A DNA stretch of 64,000 nucleotides from Zasmidium citrigriseum (GCA_002786025.1 NHNW01000017.1:372001-436000); one strand, 5' to 3'; shown: positions 1 to 11,463, counted from the first letter of the stretch. Notes: generated from the sequence alone by a model not told the origin. Numbers and translations: made by a program.

Positions 1-840
1 CGAGCCAGGCAAGCCCCCTTGTTACGACCAGCACATAGACGCAAGGTCATGTGTCAGCTCGTCAACGATCATGCTCGTGTGCCTCCGTCGGCTTCGCCAT
101 CGGGCCCGGAATGCCTGCGCAGACCTCTGATAGGACGTTTCAGGATGCCTTTCGGCGCAAATAATCGGCCGTCGATTAGTAAAGGGGCAACTTACAAACC
201 GTAGAAACACGACTGGAGGACTACTTGCCTTTTCCGGGTCTTACAAGACATGGGCCCCTGCCCACGCTTTGCGGACGATGCGAGCCTGAACCTTATGTGC
301 AACCTTATCCTCACTCCACCCTGTCGTTGGTATCAAGCCCTGAGCAACTGCAGCCTTTCCTGAAATTTGTCGTGGAGAACAGGCATTCCATACGCTAAGA
401 ATGGGAAGGCCGGGCTGCAAGTTCGAGGCACACACAGACTCTTCGCATTTTCGAAAGCCCGTGGACCAGGTAGAACGCGTCAGCGAAGTCCGAAGATAAG
501 GAGGTACTGGCATCGTCGTCTTGCGCTCGCATTCCGTTCCTGACCGTACTTTGACTGCATGGGTTACAAGACGATTGGGTTCGTCTTCGTCTCATTCTCA
601 CCGTACGGCGCGCGGCGAACTTGATTCTCTCAATTCGGACCGAGCGACGATGACGGTTCAGGAGTATCTCGTCCATTGAGCGCGTGTACGGTGAAGTGGG
701 CCACACGAGCAGACGGACTGTAGAGTGGCCGGCGTTCAAAGGGTACATATAGATGTTCGAGGTATGTCGGGCGCATTCAAACGACAGAAGTAACTTCCAA
801 CAGCCTTTTGCAATCTTTGATCTCGATTCATATCGTCGCC
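1..840. other. intergenic, no gene recognised
   Basis: Only short overlapping frames on both strands with no family resemblance. A TATA-like stretch (tacatata) near 743-751 lies about 90 bases before the oxygenase start at 841 and may belong to its core promoter. Confidence 0.5.
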
Positions 841-1854
841 ATGGCATCTGCTGAAAAGAAAAGTCAGCCAGAGTCCTCATCAAACACCAAACCATCAACA
901 TGGACGACCGCCGCGCTCCTCCTTCCCATGCTTCTCTACGGAGTCACCAACTGGCCGCAGATCAGTTCGATGCTCACCTTGGATCGATGGGACATAGCTC
1001 AAGCAGTCCCCAAACTCACAACATCCGTCGTCAGCAATGCCCCCAGCAGCTCGCGCGAACAAATGACCGAGCGCTACGCACAAGCGTGCCCGGATCATCG
1101 TTACACTACAAGACTACTTTCCGCCGACCCGCTCATCATGTACGTGGAGGACATGATCACCAAAGAAGAAGCGGAGTATCTGCTCGTGCTGGCTGAGCCA
1201 TATTACATGGCATCGCCGCTCTCCGGTCCCATGGGAAGAACGTACGACAACGAATACCGCAAGTCGGTGTCGGCCGTCGTGCCCAACGACCCTGTGGTGT
1301 CGTGCATCACCAAGCGTGCTGCAGATTTCCAAGGTTTTCTGCCAGTGGGACACGTGGAGGACATACAACTGGTCAAGTACGGTGCGAGCGACTTGTTCCG
1401 CCCTCACTTCGACTGGCATCAGGGTATGCTCAACCCGCGAATCTCGACATTCTTCGTGTACGTCGCTTGCGACGATCCACGTGATGGGGGAAGCTGTGGA
1501 GGCGGTGAGACCGGGTTTCCACGCTGGTCAGGCTACTTCGCGACAGCTTGGTGTTCCATGGGTTTCGTTGATTGTGCGCAGTCCCGTGAGGGCGGCATCT
1601 ACTTCTCGCCAGTGGTTGGGAATGCTGTCTTTTGGCACAACTTCTACCCCAATGGGACCGGAGTTGAAGGGACGTACCACGCAGGGATGCCCGTGACGAA
1701 GGGCCGGAAGGTTGGGCTCAACATCTTCAGCAGGAGGGATGAGTACCACAGTGAAATTCTCGAGGTCCATGACAGGAGCCAACTGTCGGAGGAGGATAGG
1801 GCCAAGTGCGAGCAGCAGTCGAAGGATGGCCCATGCTACGTAGAGGTACTGTGA
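841..1854 (+). CDS. prolyl 4-hydroxylase-like 2OG-Fe(II) oxygenase
   Basis: Single-exon gene for 337 residues. Residues about 20-45 (TTAALLLPMLLYGVTNW) form one N-terminal hydrophobic segment, suggesting a type II membrane protein with a lumenal catalytic domain. The C-terminal half matches the P4H alpha-subunit fold. The iron ligands are His189 and Asp191 in PHFDWH and the distal His280 in TYHAG, with Lys290 ten residues later as the expected 2-oxoglutarate binder. The block GNAVFWHNF before the distal His is also typical. The family hydroxylates proline or similar residues using O2, 2-oxoglutarate and Fe(II); the substrate here is unknown. The start at 841 was chosen because it is an ATG in a gccATGg context. 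The UstYa-like gene follows on the same strand about 435 bases downstream, so a role in secondary metabolism is possible but only inferred. Confidence 0.88.
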   Translation: MASAEKKSQPESSSNTKPSTWTTAALLLPMLLYGVTNWPQISSMLTLDRWDIAQAVPKLTTSVVSNAPSSSREQMTERYAQACPDHRYTTRLLSADPLIMYVEDMITKEEAEYLLVLAEPYYMASPLSGPMGRTYDNEYRKSVSAVVPNDPVVSCITKRAADFQGFLPVGHVEDIQLVKYGASDLFRPHFDWHQGMLNPRISTFFVYVACDDPRDGGSCGGGETGFPRWSGYFATAWCSMGFVDCAQSREGGIYFSPVVGNAVFWHNFYPNGTGVEGTYHAGMPVTKGRKVGLNIFSRRDEYHSEILEVHDRSQLSEEDRAKCEQQSKDGPCYVEVL

Positions 1855-2289
1855 GGACTGGTGCGATGTCAGTTAGCGTAGATACAGCTCCACGCCGGTC
1901 AGATGGCCTCGAGCTTCACCATGAAGCATTCCAAATATGTCGATGACCTTCATTCCAAGCATGTTGTAAGAAGCTGCTGTTGGGGGCGCCATGCAGGAGG
2001 CTGTAAGCTATAGTCTGGCCAATCCGATGAGCCCGGGCCGAAGTTTTTTGTATGTGTGTTCTCAACGTCGGTATGCGAGAACCTGTAGCTGCTTCACCTA
2101 GCTAACGAAAGGGACGGCATCGTTATCGGCGTAGTCGGCTCTCCTTTGTGATGACTTCGGCTCGGTGAACAGACTCCTGAATCCACGCTGTTCTTAAGCG
2201 TAATCCAGAGAAATAGGAAAGTTGTACTTTACTTTGCATTGAATATTGGATCGTCTGTTGCTGCTTTCGTGACTCAACAAAGTTCCGCC
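1855..2289. other. intergenic between oxygenase and UstYa-like gene
   Basis: About 435 bases holding the 3' end of the oxygenase gene and the promoter of the next gene. No coding signal seen. Confidence 0.5.
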
Positions 2290-3220
2290 ATGGATAGCAA
2301 ACGTCGATCAAGCCAGTCCTCTTCATTCGACGATGAATCGATGACTGAGGAGCAAAGCTTCCTTGCGAGGAAGGCGACGTTGACCAACCCGAAGAGACGT
2401 CGATGCTTGAATGGAGGAGCGATGTTCTTCATCTTCAATATGATCCTGTTATTAACAGGCGTATCTGTTTGGAGTCAAGTCGCCATGCTTGTGCGGACCA
2501 AAAACCTCACTTGTGCAAGCGCCGCATCGGAAGAGGAGGCGGATTGTAAGTGCTCTCTTCGCCGTGTTATGGCAATACAGCTAATCCAGAGCAGTGAGAA
2601 GGGATAGTCGAATGGTGTTCCAACCCGACTGGCCGTTAGTAGCTCCACCCACCAAGGAGCTCAACGAGATATGGCAACGTATGTCTCCTCCAGGCGAAGG
2701 AGTGATCGAGTTACCGAATGAAGCCACGGTTGGACTGCCACCGTCTCGCCCGTCGCAGACCAGGCCAGACACGCATACCGTACGTACGATTGATGTGAGA
2801 GCATACCTGTCAAGATCGTCAGCTAACGTCCTTCTCCCACTTGCAGGTGTACGGCATCTCCGTCTTCCACCAACTGCATTGCGTGAACTTACTGCGCCTC
2901 AACATGTACCCAGAGCATTTCAACTGGACGCTCACCGATAAGACGCCCAAGCAGATCCAGATGCAGTAAGTCCAAAACTACGAGTCTCGAGAGACACATA
3001 GAAGCATGGCTAACGCTTTTTTCTCGGTAGTCGTGATCATTGCATCGACTATCTCCGCCAAGCCATCATGTGCAACGCCGATGTGACATTCGAGCCGTGG
3101 ACCAAGGACGGAATCAATGGCATGGGCGCCATTCACCAGTGCCGCGACTATGAGAAGATCTTCACTTGGGCCTATGAGCAGCGGTCGGAGAAGGAGAAGG
3201 ATGTCATCGATCCCTTGTAG
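2290..3220 (+). CDS. UstYa-like (DUF3328) protein
   Basis: Four-exon model: 2290-2545, 2595-2779, 2847-2965, 3031-3220, all with GT..AG introns of 49-67 nt and consistent phases, giving 249 residues. A basic N-terminus is followed by a single transmembrane helix at about residues 42-62. The lumenal part carries both signature HxxHC motifs of the UstYa family: HQLHC at 155-159 and HRDHC at 187-191. In ustiloxin, cyclochlorotine and related pathways these proteins carry out oxidative cyclisation or hydroxylation of peptide-derived products; many other homologues are orphans. The second motif is split across the third intron (ca|t), which supports the splice model. I see no KEX2-repeat precursor peptide, P450 or peptidase next to it, so a RiPP function is not established. 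The membrane-anchored 2OG oxygenase upstream on the same strand is the only plausible partner. Confidence 0.85.
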
Positions 3221-3784
3221 TGGCGGACACTTCCAGTCGAAGACGTGCAGTCGGGCATGTTGGGCCAGACATCGTGTAAACATCTATCCTTTTGGTGAGT
3301 AAGCAGACAGAAATTGAGAGAAGGGAAGTTGAAATCGATGTCTCAAAACAAGCAGCCGCTGTCAAGTCGAGGAAGGAGCGTGGAAGTGCGGCCTGAGGCA
3401 TGCATGCAGAAACTTTCCAGCCCGCCACTTCCCGTCCGACGGCGATTGGAAGTGCAGGTTGAGTTGTTACGAGCGGTATGCCAACTTTTACTTCAACACA
3501 CCCATAGAAGACACTCGCCTCGCACTTCTCTCGCGTATACCTCGTCAACGATCCCTCGATCATCATCAATGCGTCGCCGTGAGTAAGCCAAATCGCTAAC
3601 GGTGTGGACCTGAGTCCGGGATCGGAGCAAGCTCTGTAAACGATGCCTATCGGTCTGCCGGCCAGGACGCATGCCGTGGAGAGGTATAAGTATTGCTTGC
3701 GATTCGCTATCGTTTGAACACAACTTCGAGGAGTCCACTTACTACACAGCCTTTGCTTGACCAAGATTTGAAAGAGCTACGAAA
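3221..3784. other. intergenic / promoter of PEP-mutase family gene
   Basis: About 560 bases with no supported gene. A TATA-like run (gtataagtat) near 3684-3693 lies about 100 bases before the ATG at 3785. Confidence 0.5.
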
Positions 3785-4714
3785 ATGACGACCAACGGCC
3801 ACACAACGAAGCCCTCCGGCGTCGAGCGCCTCCGCGAAATGCTCTCCGACCCCTCCAAGACCGTCGTGGCACCCGGTGTATACGATGGAATCACAGCCCG
3901 TCTCGCCCTCTCCGCAGGCTTCGACTGCCTCTACATGACCGGCGCAGGCACAAGTATGTCGAAGCTGGGCATGGCAGACCTAGGCCTGGCCACTTTCAAC
4001 GACATGCACCAGAACGCCGCCATGATCGCATCGATAGACCCCACAGTCCCCGTCATCGCGGACGCAGACACCGGCTACGGAGGCCCTATCAACATCGCCA
4101 AGACTGTCACTTCTTATGCCCGGTCTGGCGTTGCGGGACTTCATATTGAAGATCAGGTGCAAGAGAAGCGTTGTGGGCATCTCTCGGGGAAGCTGCTGGT
4201 CAGTCGGGATGTGTATTACAACCGTCTTCGAGCTGCGTGTAAAGCTCGAGATGAGAGCCGAGACGACATCCTCATCATTGCACGAACAGATGCAAGAGCC
4301 GGCAAAGACACCGAGGGCAACGGCGGTTTCGATGAAGCAATTGAGCGTCTCAAAACCGCTGCCGAGATCGGTGTTGACGCGCTCTTCTTCGAAGCCATCC
4401 AGAGCAAAGAGGAGGCTGAGGAGGTCATCAAACAGTTACCCAAGATCCCAGTCCTGTTAAACATGGTTCAAGGCGGCAGGACGCCGCAGGTCAGCAACGA
4501 AGAGGCGAACAAGATGGGCTTCAGGATTGTGATCTGGCCGTGCTTGGGAATGGAGGCTGTCGTGCCTGCAGTGAAACAATCGCTCGAGGCGTTGAAGAAG
4601 ACGGGACAGCCGCCGTTAGATCAGAAGATGGGGCCTGGAGCCTTGTTTGAGGTGTGTGGGTTGAAAGAGCTGATGGCTTTTGATGAGAGTGTTGGCGGGA
4701 AGGCTTACAAGTAG
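3785..4714 (+). CDS. isocitrate lyase / PEP mutase family enzyme
   Basis: Intronless, 309 residues, close to the usual family length. The TIM-barrel signatures are clear: the Mg-binding DADTGYGG at residues 93-100, the flexible-loop motif KRCGH at 128-132 (Cys130 being the usual catalytic position in lyases), and IIARTDA further on. This superfamily includes 2-methylisocitrate lyase, oxaloacetate acetylhydrolase, carboxyPEP mutase and related C-C lyases acting on alpha-keto or hydroxy acids. Loop motif KRCGHLSGK fits the lyase/hydrolase branch better than true PEP mutase. Its exact substrate cannot be read from sequence; a dimethylmalate, methylisocitrate or oxaloacetate enzyme are all possible. 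The 5' half of the gene is C-rich on the coding strand and the 3' half is G-rich. Confidence 0.9.
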   Translation: MTTNGHTTKPSGVERLREMLSDPSKTVVAPGVYDGITARLALSAGFDCLYMTGAGTSMSKLGMADLGLATFNDMHQNAAMIASIDPTVPVIADADTGYGGPINIAKTVTSYARSGVAGLHIEDQVQEKRCGHLSGKLLVSRDVYYNRLRAACKARDESRDDILIIARTDARAGKDTEGNGGFDEAIERLKTAAEIGVDALFFEAIQSKEEAEEVIKQLPKIPVLLNMVQGGRTPQVSNEEANKMGFRIVIWPCLGMEAVVPAVKQSLEALKKTGQPPLDQKMGPGALFEVCGLKELMAFDESVGGKAYK

Positions 4715-6121
4715 ACGAGCTATGTGAGATGTCGAACATGTGATACGTACCGCAGGCGAGCGTTTTGCATGTGATCTTATGCGAGTGAATGAATAAGCTA
4801 CTTCTCCATCACTCGACCCTTTCAGACCTCTTCTGTGACATCCATTTTGCGACATGCATGTGTTGCGTTGAGAATCCGCAGCGGGATCTTTGGCTTGTGG
4901 TGGGACATCCACACCAGAGAGAGACTTTCGTGCCCTCGTTCCTGCCCTGCTGCTTAAGAAGTGTGCTTGGCGGACATAGCATAGGGTTGACGACTCACGA
5001 CAATATAGTCAGGAGCTCGCAATCCCGGGAGAATCGCAGCAGGCATGGAGGGACTCTCTCGGAGACGGCCATGCGACTATGGACCTTGCAAAACTGGTAG
5101 ATCCGACGCAGACACATGATCTCTCGTTCTGATGTGAGCCCATTGCATCGAGCAGACTGTACGTAGTACCCCTCTCCCATCTCCAACAAGCTGCCAAGAG
5201 CGAGCGTGCATCAAATCTGAACCCTTTGTTCGTTCACAGCAGCGCGATGGGAAAACCTTGCGGCAAGCTGTTTCAAGTCTTCCACCCCGCCATCCACGAA
5301 ATGCAGTCCAGAAGGTCCATCCCTCGGCGTGCCCGCCAAGAGAGTTGTGAAATGGCTGCAGTCAGCCAGCCACAAAACGTGGGAATCCCCCAAAAGAGCT
5401 TCGTGTCCCGTGGCTTGCAGACGGATGCGGAGGGGGAAAAGCCATCAGAAAGCTTCCAGAACACGTGGAACTCGAGCGGTGAGGAGGTCGGGGTCGGGAG
5501 CTTTTTGGGAGATGGAAGGATGGTAGTGCGCCTGTGAGATGGACTGAGGTGAGGTTGGATGAAGATGTCGCATGTGTGAGTCCTGCGCTCGTTTAGCTGG
5601 GTTGCAGTCTCTCCATTATCCCTGCGACAAAAGCGTCGCGACGATGAGGGGTATGTTCGATGTGTTGTGACTTGCGAGTGTTGCTCTGGGATGGAACAGT
5701 CTGAGTGGCGATGAGATGGCGTGGTGGCGAGATGATTATTGTGTTGGGTGGTGAGGTCCAGCGTGAAGACGTCTTCCAGGCCTTAGTCAGAGACGTATCA
5801 TACTGCCGTATCATCTGCTCTCGCAAAGAGTTCACTAATTTAGTCATTATAATACACATGACTCTGCTCGTGTAGCAGTACAGATGGACGATAATGCCGT
5901 CCACTCGACAAGCGCCGCTGATGTGAGGTTCGCGGCCCGGTGTGGGCGTGCGACCGTGATGATTTGCGCCGTGATTCCCAATGCCAGCTCGTAGACCCAA
6001 GTAGTAAAAGTACTCCACGCCATGCTAAAATGCTGCAGTGGGCAGCGGACGATGATATCTGTGTCGATGGTGTTACAGCGCAAAAAGGGGTGTTTTGCAG
6101 CAGCAGACCCTGCGGCGGAGG
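4715..6121. other. intergenic, 1.4 kb without a supported gene
   Basis: Several reading frames up to about 140 codons occur on both strands (for example near 5226-5537 and 5593-6018), but none resembles a known family. Probably the 3' flanks of two convergent genes. Confidence 0.45.
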
Positions 6122-6690
6122 TCATTTGTTACTCCGACCCTTGGCCTTGGATTTTGAAGGGACGGTCGATGTGACTTTGGACGTCTGCATCAACTCGCCG
6201 ATATATCTAGAGACAGGTGAGTGCGTGCGTGAGACCGGTGTGTGAGTGCTTGGACGTACGACTGCAGGAATTTGTTGCCACCTTCGAGCTTTTCGTGCTC
6301 CGTCTTCACCGTCTCCACTCGGTCGACTATGGCCTGCAGACTCATCTGCAGCACTTTCGCCTGCTCTATCAGGTCTTTTCGGGCCTCCTCGCCCAGCTTG
6401 TCGACTTCTTCGCTATTTCTTCGCGGCGACATGGTGCGGACGTCGTTCTCGTCGAAGTCGGGCTCGACGACGGTGGTGGCCGATTCGCGCGAGACAATCA
6501 TGGTGCCGCTGCTCTTCCTGCTGCCGATTTTGGGACGCGATATTCGGGCAATGGTCATGGTGTCATCTTCGCTGGCAACGGCACTGGAGTCTGGAGATGA
6601 GGTTGGCGAGGGTGCGTTGTGATGGACAGGGTGTAGCGTCGGCTCCCCGATCGAGGGTGTTGGCAGCGTACTTGAGTCCTCTGATGTCAT
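6122..6690 (-). CDS. short coiled-coil protein (SCOC/DUF2205-like)
   Basis: Two exons on the minus strand, 6260-6690 then 6122-6206, joined across a 53-nt intron (donor gtacgt, acceptor ctag), giving 171 residues. The first 80 residues are low-complexity and Ser/Thr/Pro-rich. The rest is a heptad-patterned coiled coil (EEARKDLIEQAKVLQMSLQ, then HEKLEGGNKFLQSYIGELMQ) followed by a lysine-rich tail, the arrangement of SCOC proteins. SCOC family members sit on Golgi membranes, bind Arl GTPases and, in animals, influence autophagy; the fungal role is little known. The splice call is strong because joining restores the conserved LQSYIGELM block interrupted by the intron. Start at 6690 is the most likely Met. 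Confidence 0.8.
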
Positions 6691-9600
6691 TCTGCCGGCC
6701 TCCTGAAAGCGAAAGCAACACGCCCCTTGCCGCAGCGCCGCACACAGCAAAGTCTCAACGGGGTCGGCGGCAGGGCGACAGCGGGAGCAGGCGGCGGTGG
6801 TGGTGTCGTCGGAGTGCGAGCAGTGGATGTGAGGGCGCGCGCCGTGAAGGAGGGCGTGGCAGGGTCTAGTAGTAGGAGCAGCAATTAGACATTAGCCTAG
6901 CGTGCAGATGCAACCTTTGCAGGACAGCAGCGGCAGCAGAAGTGAAGGCCGCTAGCTCAGTTGCGCCGACGCCTTCACACGCAGCGCGCCGTGGCCAGTC
7001 AAGCCAGTCAGGATCAAGTGGAGAGCGATGCAGGGAGCGGCTCGAAGTGCGTCACTCCAAGCCGGCACAAGCTCTGCTGTTGCCGGCGCGCGTGGGTCTG
7101 CTGTATCGCCCGTCCGCTTTGGGCGGCGCTGCATTCCGACGCTCCATCTGCTGATAGCACGCAACAACACTCTGATATCACCAGCGTCGCCGTCGCCATC
7201 GCTGCCTGCCTGTCTGCTCCGCCGCCTGCTCGCCACCGCCCTCTCAGCACCCGCCACGCCGCGACTCGTGGACACCCACCTCAAACGCGGCGGCGACGAT
7301 GAGAGGCCCGGCAGTAGAACTACGTCACCCGTTGGCGAGGATCTTCATGAAGTCAGGCTACCTAGTCGGCAAGGCCTTTCCCACCGCGTGCACTGCGATT
7401 GTCCCGCCGTGCCGCCAGCGCGCTCCTCCAGTGTGCGCTGCGACTTCACCACCGGTATCGACATCACGCCCGGCAAGGGATCCAAATGGGCACATTCGCG
7501 TAGCACGTGTTGTTCTCTCCGCCTATCTTGCAGCGCGCCAAGCGAGAGATCTGCTCAAATAGCACCACGACTCAAAATGCAGGGTGCCGCCCAGCTACCA
7601 AGGGAGCTACCTTTGCAATCTTCGCAGCACGCGTGGAAATAACACCCCCTCTATAGGAAGGAGTGTCGCCGTGGGCGGGCGGATGCTGTGCTGCCATCGG
7701 AGCGGTGCCAGGTCCCACGTTACATGCAATGCGATCGTCTCTCGGCCTGCCGACCGCAGCGCCTTGCCCGACACTCCTTGTCGACGCTTGCAAGACTTTC
7801 TTGCCAACAGCGTAGATCTTCCGGACTTTGCGTCCAATCGTCGCAATCAGCTCTTGGTGCGTCCCACAGACTGCCATATCATCACCGCAACGCGACGAAA
7901 ACCGTCCGACCATTGCAGTCGTGACGTGTGTGATGTGTGTGTGGAGCTGTCAAGGGCGTTCGTGCCGGCTCCATCATCATGATTAGGTGTGGTCGGACGC
8001 CAATGTCAAACAAGCGCCTCGTCGTTACAGCATGAGACAAGCTTTGCTCGACAACTCTCTCTCGTTGCGAGCGCTCACACCGCACGGAAATGCGGCACTT
8101 GGAAACGTTGGAATTCTTCCGCGGCCAGCAATGACAACTGCCTTTCTCCCAATCAACATGACGCCGTGCTAATCTCTGTAACGCCAACACTCCAGAGTTA
8201 CAGATCTACCTTCTTGCTGCCCAGCCTCGGCCATTGTGAATGCTGCACTACACCATCCAGCTGGCGCTGTGCAATGCCTGTTGTACGCTTTGTGCAGTGG
8301 GGATCGCTTCTGTGGTCATCTTTTAGAGACCAACGAGGATGCAGCGACCCCATACCAGCGCGTCCAATTAAACGAAGCAACCCTTTCCTCATCATGAGCG
8401 ACATGAACAGCGGCTTGTATGTATCAGAGTCAGCTATACTTTCGATCTGACTACTAATTGCACTCGGCCCGCATCGGACGGCATCAAGGGTAAAGTTATC
8501 TGCCTGCCATTTTGGTGACTTTGATACATCTGCTGGAAGTCAACTGGGTTGATCTTACTCCTGACCACACTCGGCGATGCGACCATCGCATTCGAATACC
8601 TTTTCTGCCAACGCCTATCAGTCCGCGCTTCTCGTTCTTGCCCTCGCGCAATCGCCGCCATCTTCACATGATGATGCAACTGCCGTTCAAGACAACGCTA
8701 CAGACAGACCGTCAAAAGACGCCCTGGCTGCCATGCCACTCCGAGCGAAGCGGAGGGCGACTCCGAGAGTTGCCAGAATGATGCCGGCCACGGCCATCCT
8801 CCCCAGCTCCAAGATCCCGGACTTCTCCCTCAGGCAAGATGAATCGCACGCGGGGAGACTGGGGTAGGCCCTTCTACTTTCGCTCGCGGCTCATCGTTTC
8901 TACAACACGATTGGACAAGTCCCAAGCATGGTAGAAACAAGAGGCGATACGCGCGTGAGCAGTGAGACCCTTCAGGCGAAGTACACCTCTACTATCTCGA
9001 TTGCGAATTCACGAGACCTTGCAACTCTCCGGCCACCCTTGCGATTCACCGCTCCTGGGAAATAGTGGCCCTGGGATATGAACAAGAGTGTGCCTATCAG
9101 ATGACTGTTAATAGTGTGGAATGAGCAGGTCAGCAGTGTACGCTGATCAAGGGCTATGCTGGCGATTTTGAACGATTGGTCGCGGATACTGACGGTACCA
9201 AATCAGGTCGAAATGCCGGACACCATTCCGAAGGACAGTACAAGGCAGCTCTTCCATCGGTTGAGAAGTATCTTTTCGATTCAGCCTTCGGTTCAGCCTT
9301 CGATTCGCTCGAGTGAACGAAGCGGCGAGTGAGCGCATTCGACACTGGATGTCTCGTCGGCATGATCAGAGCCAGCCCAAAGATCTTCATTGAGTGTTCG
9401 CTGCCACCCGAGGTAGTCCAGGTGAGTCCGCCGTCCTTTCGTCTTTTGAAGGGATGGTCGCCTGTAGCCCACTGATCGCTGGACCAACGTCTCTCCTGGG
9501 CCCATTCGTGGAGCTGGTCCTCTGCAGTGATAGCTTCAAGGGATAACTACATCCCACGTTGTCGAAATCATCAACTACCGCCGTTGCCAGTATCGACCAT

Positions 9601-10183
9601 AGCGACATATCGAGTATGCGTCATTCGAGCGTCTCGGACTTTGCTGGGGACGGGAAGCTTGACATTCGGGTCATTCTGATCCGGAACACAGGATCATGCT
9701 GCACATTGCCCGATGCCACGAGGTTTGGATTGGCAGTATAGGGTCTGAACGATCGATCAATCCCCAGAGGACACTCGATTTGATGAGGTCGCGTTGACAA
9801 CTTCAAGAGCCGACGCTCTGGTCAACAGATCGAAAACCACGCAAGATATTGATTGTCTCCAAGGAGGCATCCCTGTTGCATGTTCGATGTTCCGTCTTGC
9901 AGATGCGATCTGTGGCAAATAGATTAATCGTCCAGATGTCTGGGGAGAGATGTCGTGATCGGCTCAATCTTCTTGACTTCCTTCTCCGTCAGGGGCATTC
10001 GTCGGGAAGGAAGCAGAGTTCACTTCACAATGTTGTTCACATGATAATGGATCAATGTTGCTGGCGCCAAAGATCAAATGTGACGTCATAAAGAGCCGCG
10101 TCAAACTCAAATCCAGACACCAAACAACCACATGCTACTTGGTACCGAACTCATTCATCGAATATTTCCAAGGTCCTCCCACC
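6691..10183. other. 3.5-kb region without a supported gene
   Basis: Many short overlapping frames occur on both strands. None shows a conserved motif or a plausible exon chain. A short direct repeat (ttcagccttcg twice, about 9280-9302) is present. No terminal repeats, transposase or reverse transcriptase remnants were recognised. It may hold promoters, UTRs, a non-coding RNA or decayed sequence. Confidence 0.4.
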
Positions 10184-11377
10184 ATGCTCCTCCTCCACCG
10201 CACCGCCCTCCGAAGGCGGTGTGTCTCAAACCTCCCGATCCCGATATGCACCCCCAAAGCGCGCTTCCACGCGAGCTCCAGGTTCCTGCAGCAAGCCGCA
10301 GACCCGCGTCTCTCAAACATCTCCTCCGATCTCATCGAAGACGAATTCGCCGCCCTCAAATCCAGCTACCAAACCCCCAAACATCCAATAATTCTCGCAC
10401 ACGGACTGTTAGGTTTCGATGAGTTGAGGCCTGGAGGGGCGAATTTGCCTGGCATTGAGTATTGGTATGGGATTACGCAGGCGTTGGCGGCGAAGGGGGT
10501 GGGGGTGATCACGAGTGCGGTGCCGCCGAGTGGGAGTATTGAGAGGCGGGCGGAGAAGTTGGCGGAGGGGATTGAGAGGCGGGCGAGGGGGAAGGCTGTT
10601 AATATTATTGCGTAGGTTTTTTCTTTCTCGGTCTCAGCTGGGGGCTTTGGGCTAATGTTGATGTTAGGCATAGCATGGTTCGTTGATGTTTGACGGGGAT
10701 TTAACTGAGATTGCTAACGTGAGCTAGGGGTATGATCACTTGGATGGGGATGATTCAATTGTTACTGACAGACGAGCAGCGGCTTGGACTCGCGATACAT
10801 GATATCACGATTACAACCACCCAATGTCAAAGTGCTCTCTTTGACGACCATCGCAAGTCCACATCGAGGCTCTTCGTTCGCGGACTATCTGTTCAACCAA
10901 ATTGGCATGACAAACATCCCCAAGATCTACAAGGCGATGGAATACTTTGGTCTAGAAACAGGAGCCTTCAGTCAATTGACCCGGAAGTACATGGCCGAGT
11001 CGTTCAACCCGCGAACGCCGGACGTGGAAGGCATTCGATACTACAGCTACGGCGCCCAATTCGAGCCCCATCTCCTCTCAGTCTTCAAGAAATCCCACGA
11101 CGTAATCGCCAAGATCGAAGGGCCGAACGACGGGATGGTCAGCGTGGAAAGCAGTCGCTGGGGAGAGTATAAAGGCACGCTCAACCACGTCAGCCATCTC
11201 GATCTGATCAACTGGAGCAATCGGCTCAGATGGTACTTCTGGGAGCTGACAGGACGGAAGAAAAAGTGAGTGGCGACAAACCGATCGTCTGATTGCTCTG
11301 CTGACGCAACTTGTAGTTTCAACGCCATCGCGTTCTATCTCAGCATTGCAGATATGCTTGCTAAGGAGGGCCTGTGA
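10184..11377 (+). CDS. mitochondrial-type alpha/beta-hydrolase lipase
   Basis: Five-exon model: 10184-10611, 10668-10677, 10728-10729, 10780-11265, 11317-11377, giving 328 residues. The N-terminus (residues 1-37) is rich in Arg, Leu and Ser without acids, like a mitochondrial presequence. ILAHGLLGF supplies the oxyanion-loop HG motif. The nucleophile elbow AHSMGG (Ser145) is rebuilt only if a 10-nt exon and a 2-nt exon are included. Candidate Asp and His of the triad lie in GPNDGMVSV and LNHVSHLDL. The family (LipA/Lip2-like triacylglycerol lipases) hydrolyses acyl esters. All four introns have GT..AG ends; those at 10678-10727 and 10730-10779 are each 50 nt with CTAAC/CTGAC branch sites. Coding strand composition switches from C-rich to G-rich within exon 1. 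Confidence 0.82.
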
Positions 11378-11463
11378 ATACGTGGAAGCGATAGAGATGC
11401 TGGTCATATAACACAGCTTGCCACCCACGCACACAAGTTGAGCGGGTGATATAGATAGACGCA

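Noticed and set aside
3221..3784. RiPP precursor peptide next to the UstYa-like gene
   Set aside because: No frame here combines a signal peptide with KR-flanked repeats.
7028..7642. 204-codon plus-strand frame
   Set aside because: Overlaps several equally long frames on both strands, composition is Ala/Ser/Arg/Cys noise, and no domain or signal is visible.
8577..8867. Possible small secreted protein (96 codons)
   Set aside because: The hydrophobic N-terminal segment is weak, no cysteine pairs are present and start context is not distinctive; kept only as a remark in findings.
10678..10779. One single 102-nt intron in the lipase
   Set aside because: Joining 10677 to 10780 shifts the frame (atg-cgg-ctt-gga) and destroys the conserved GGLDSRY sequence.
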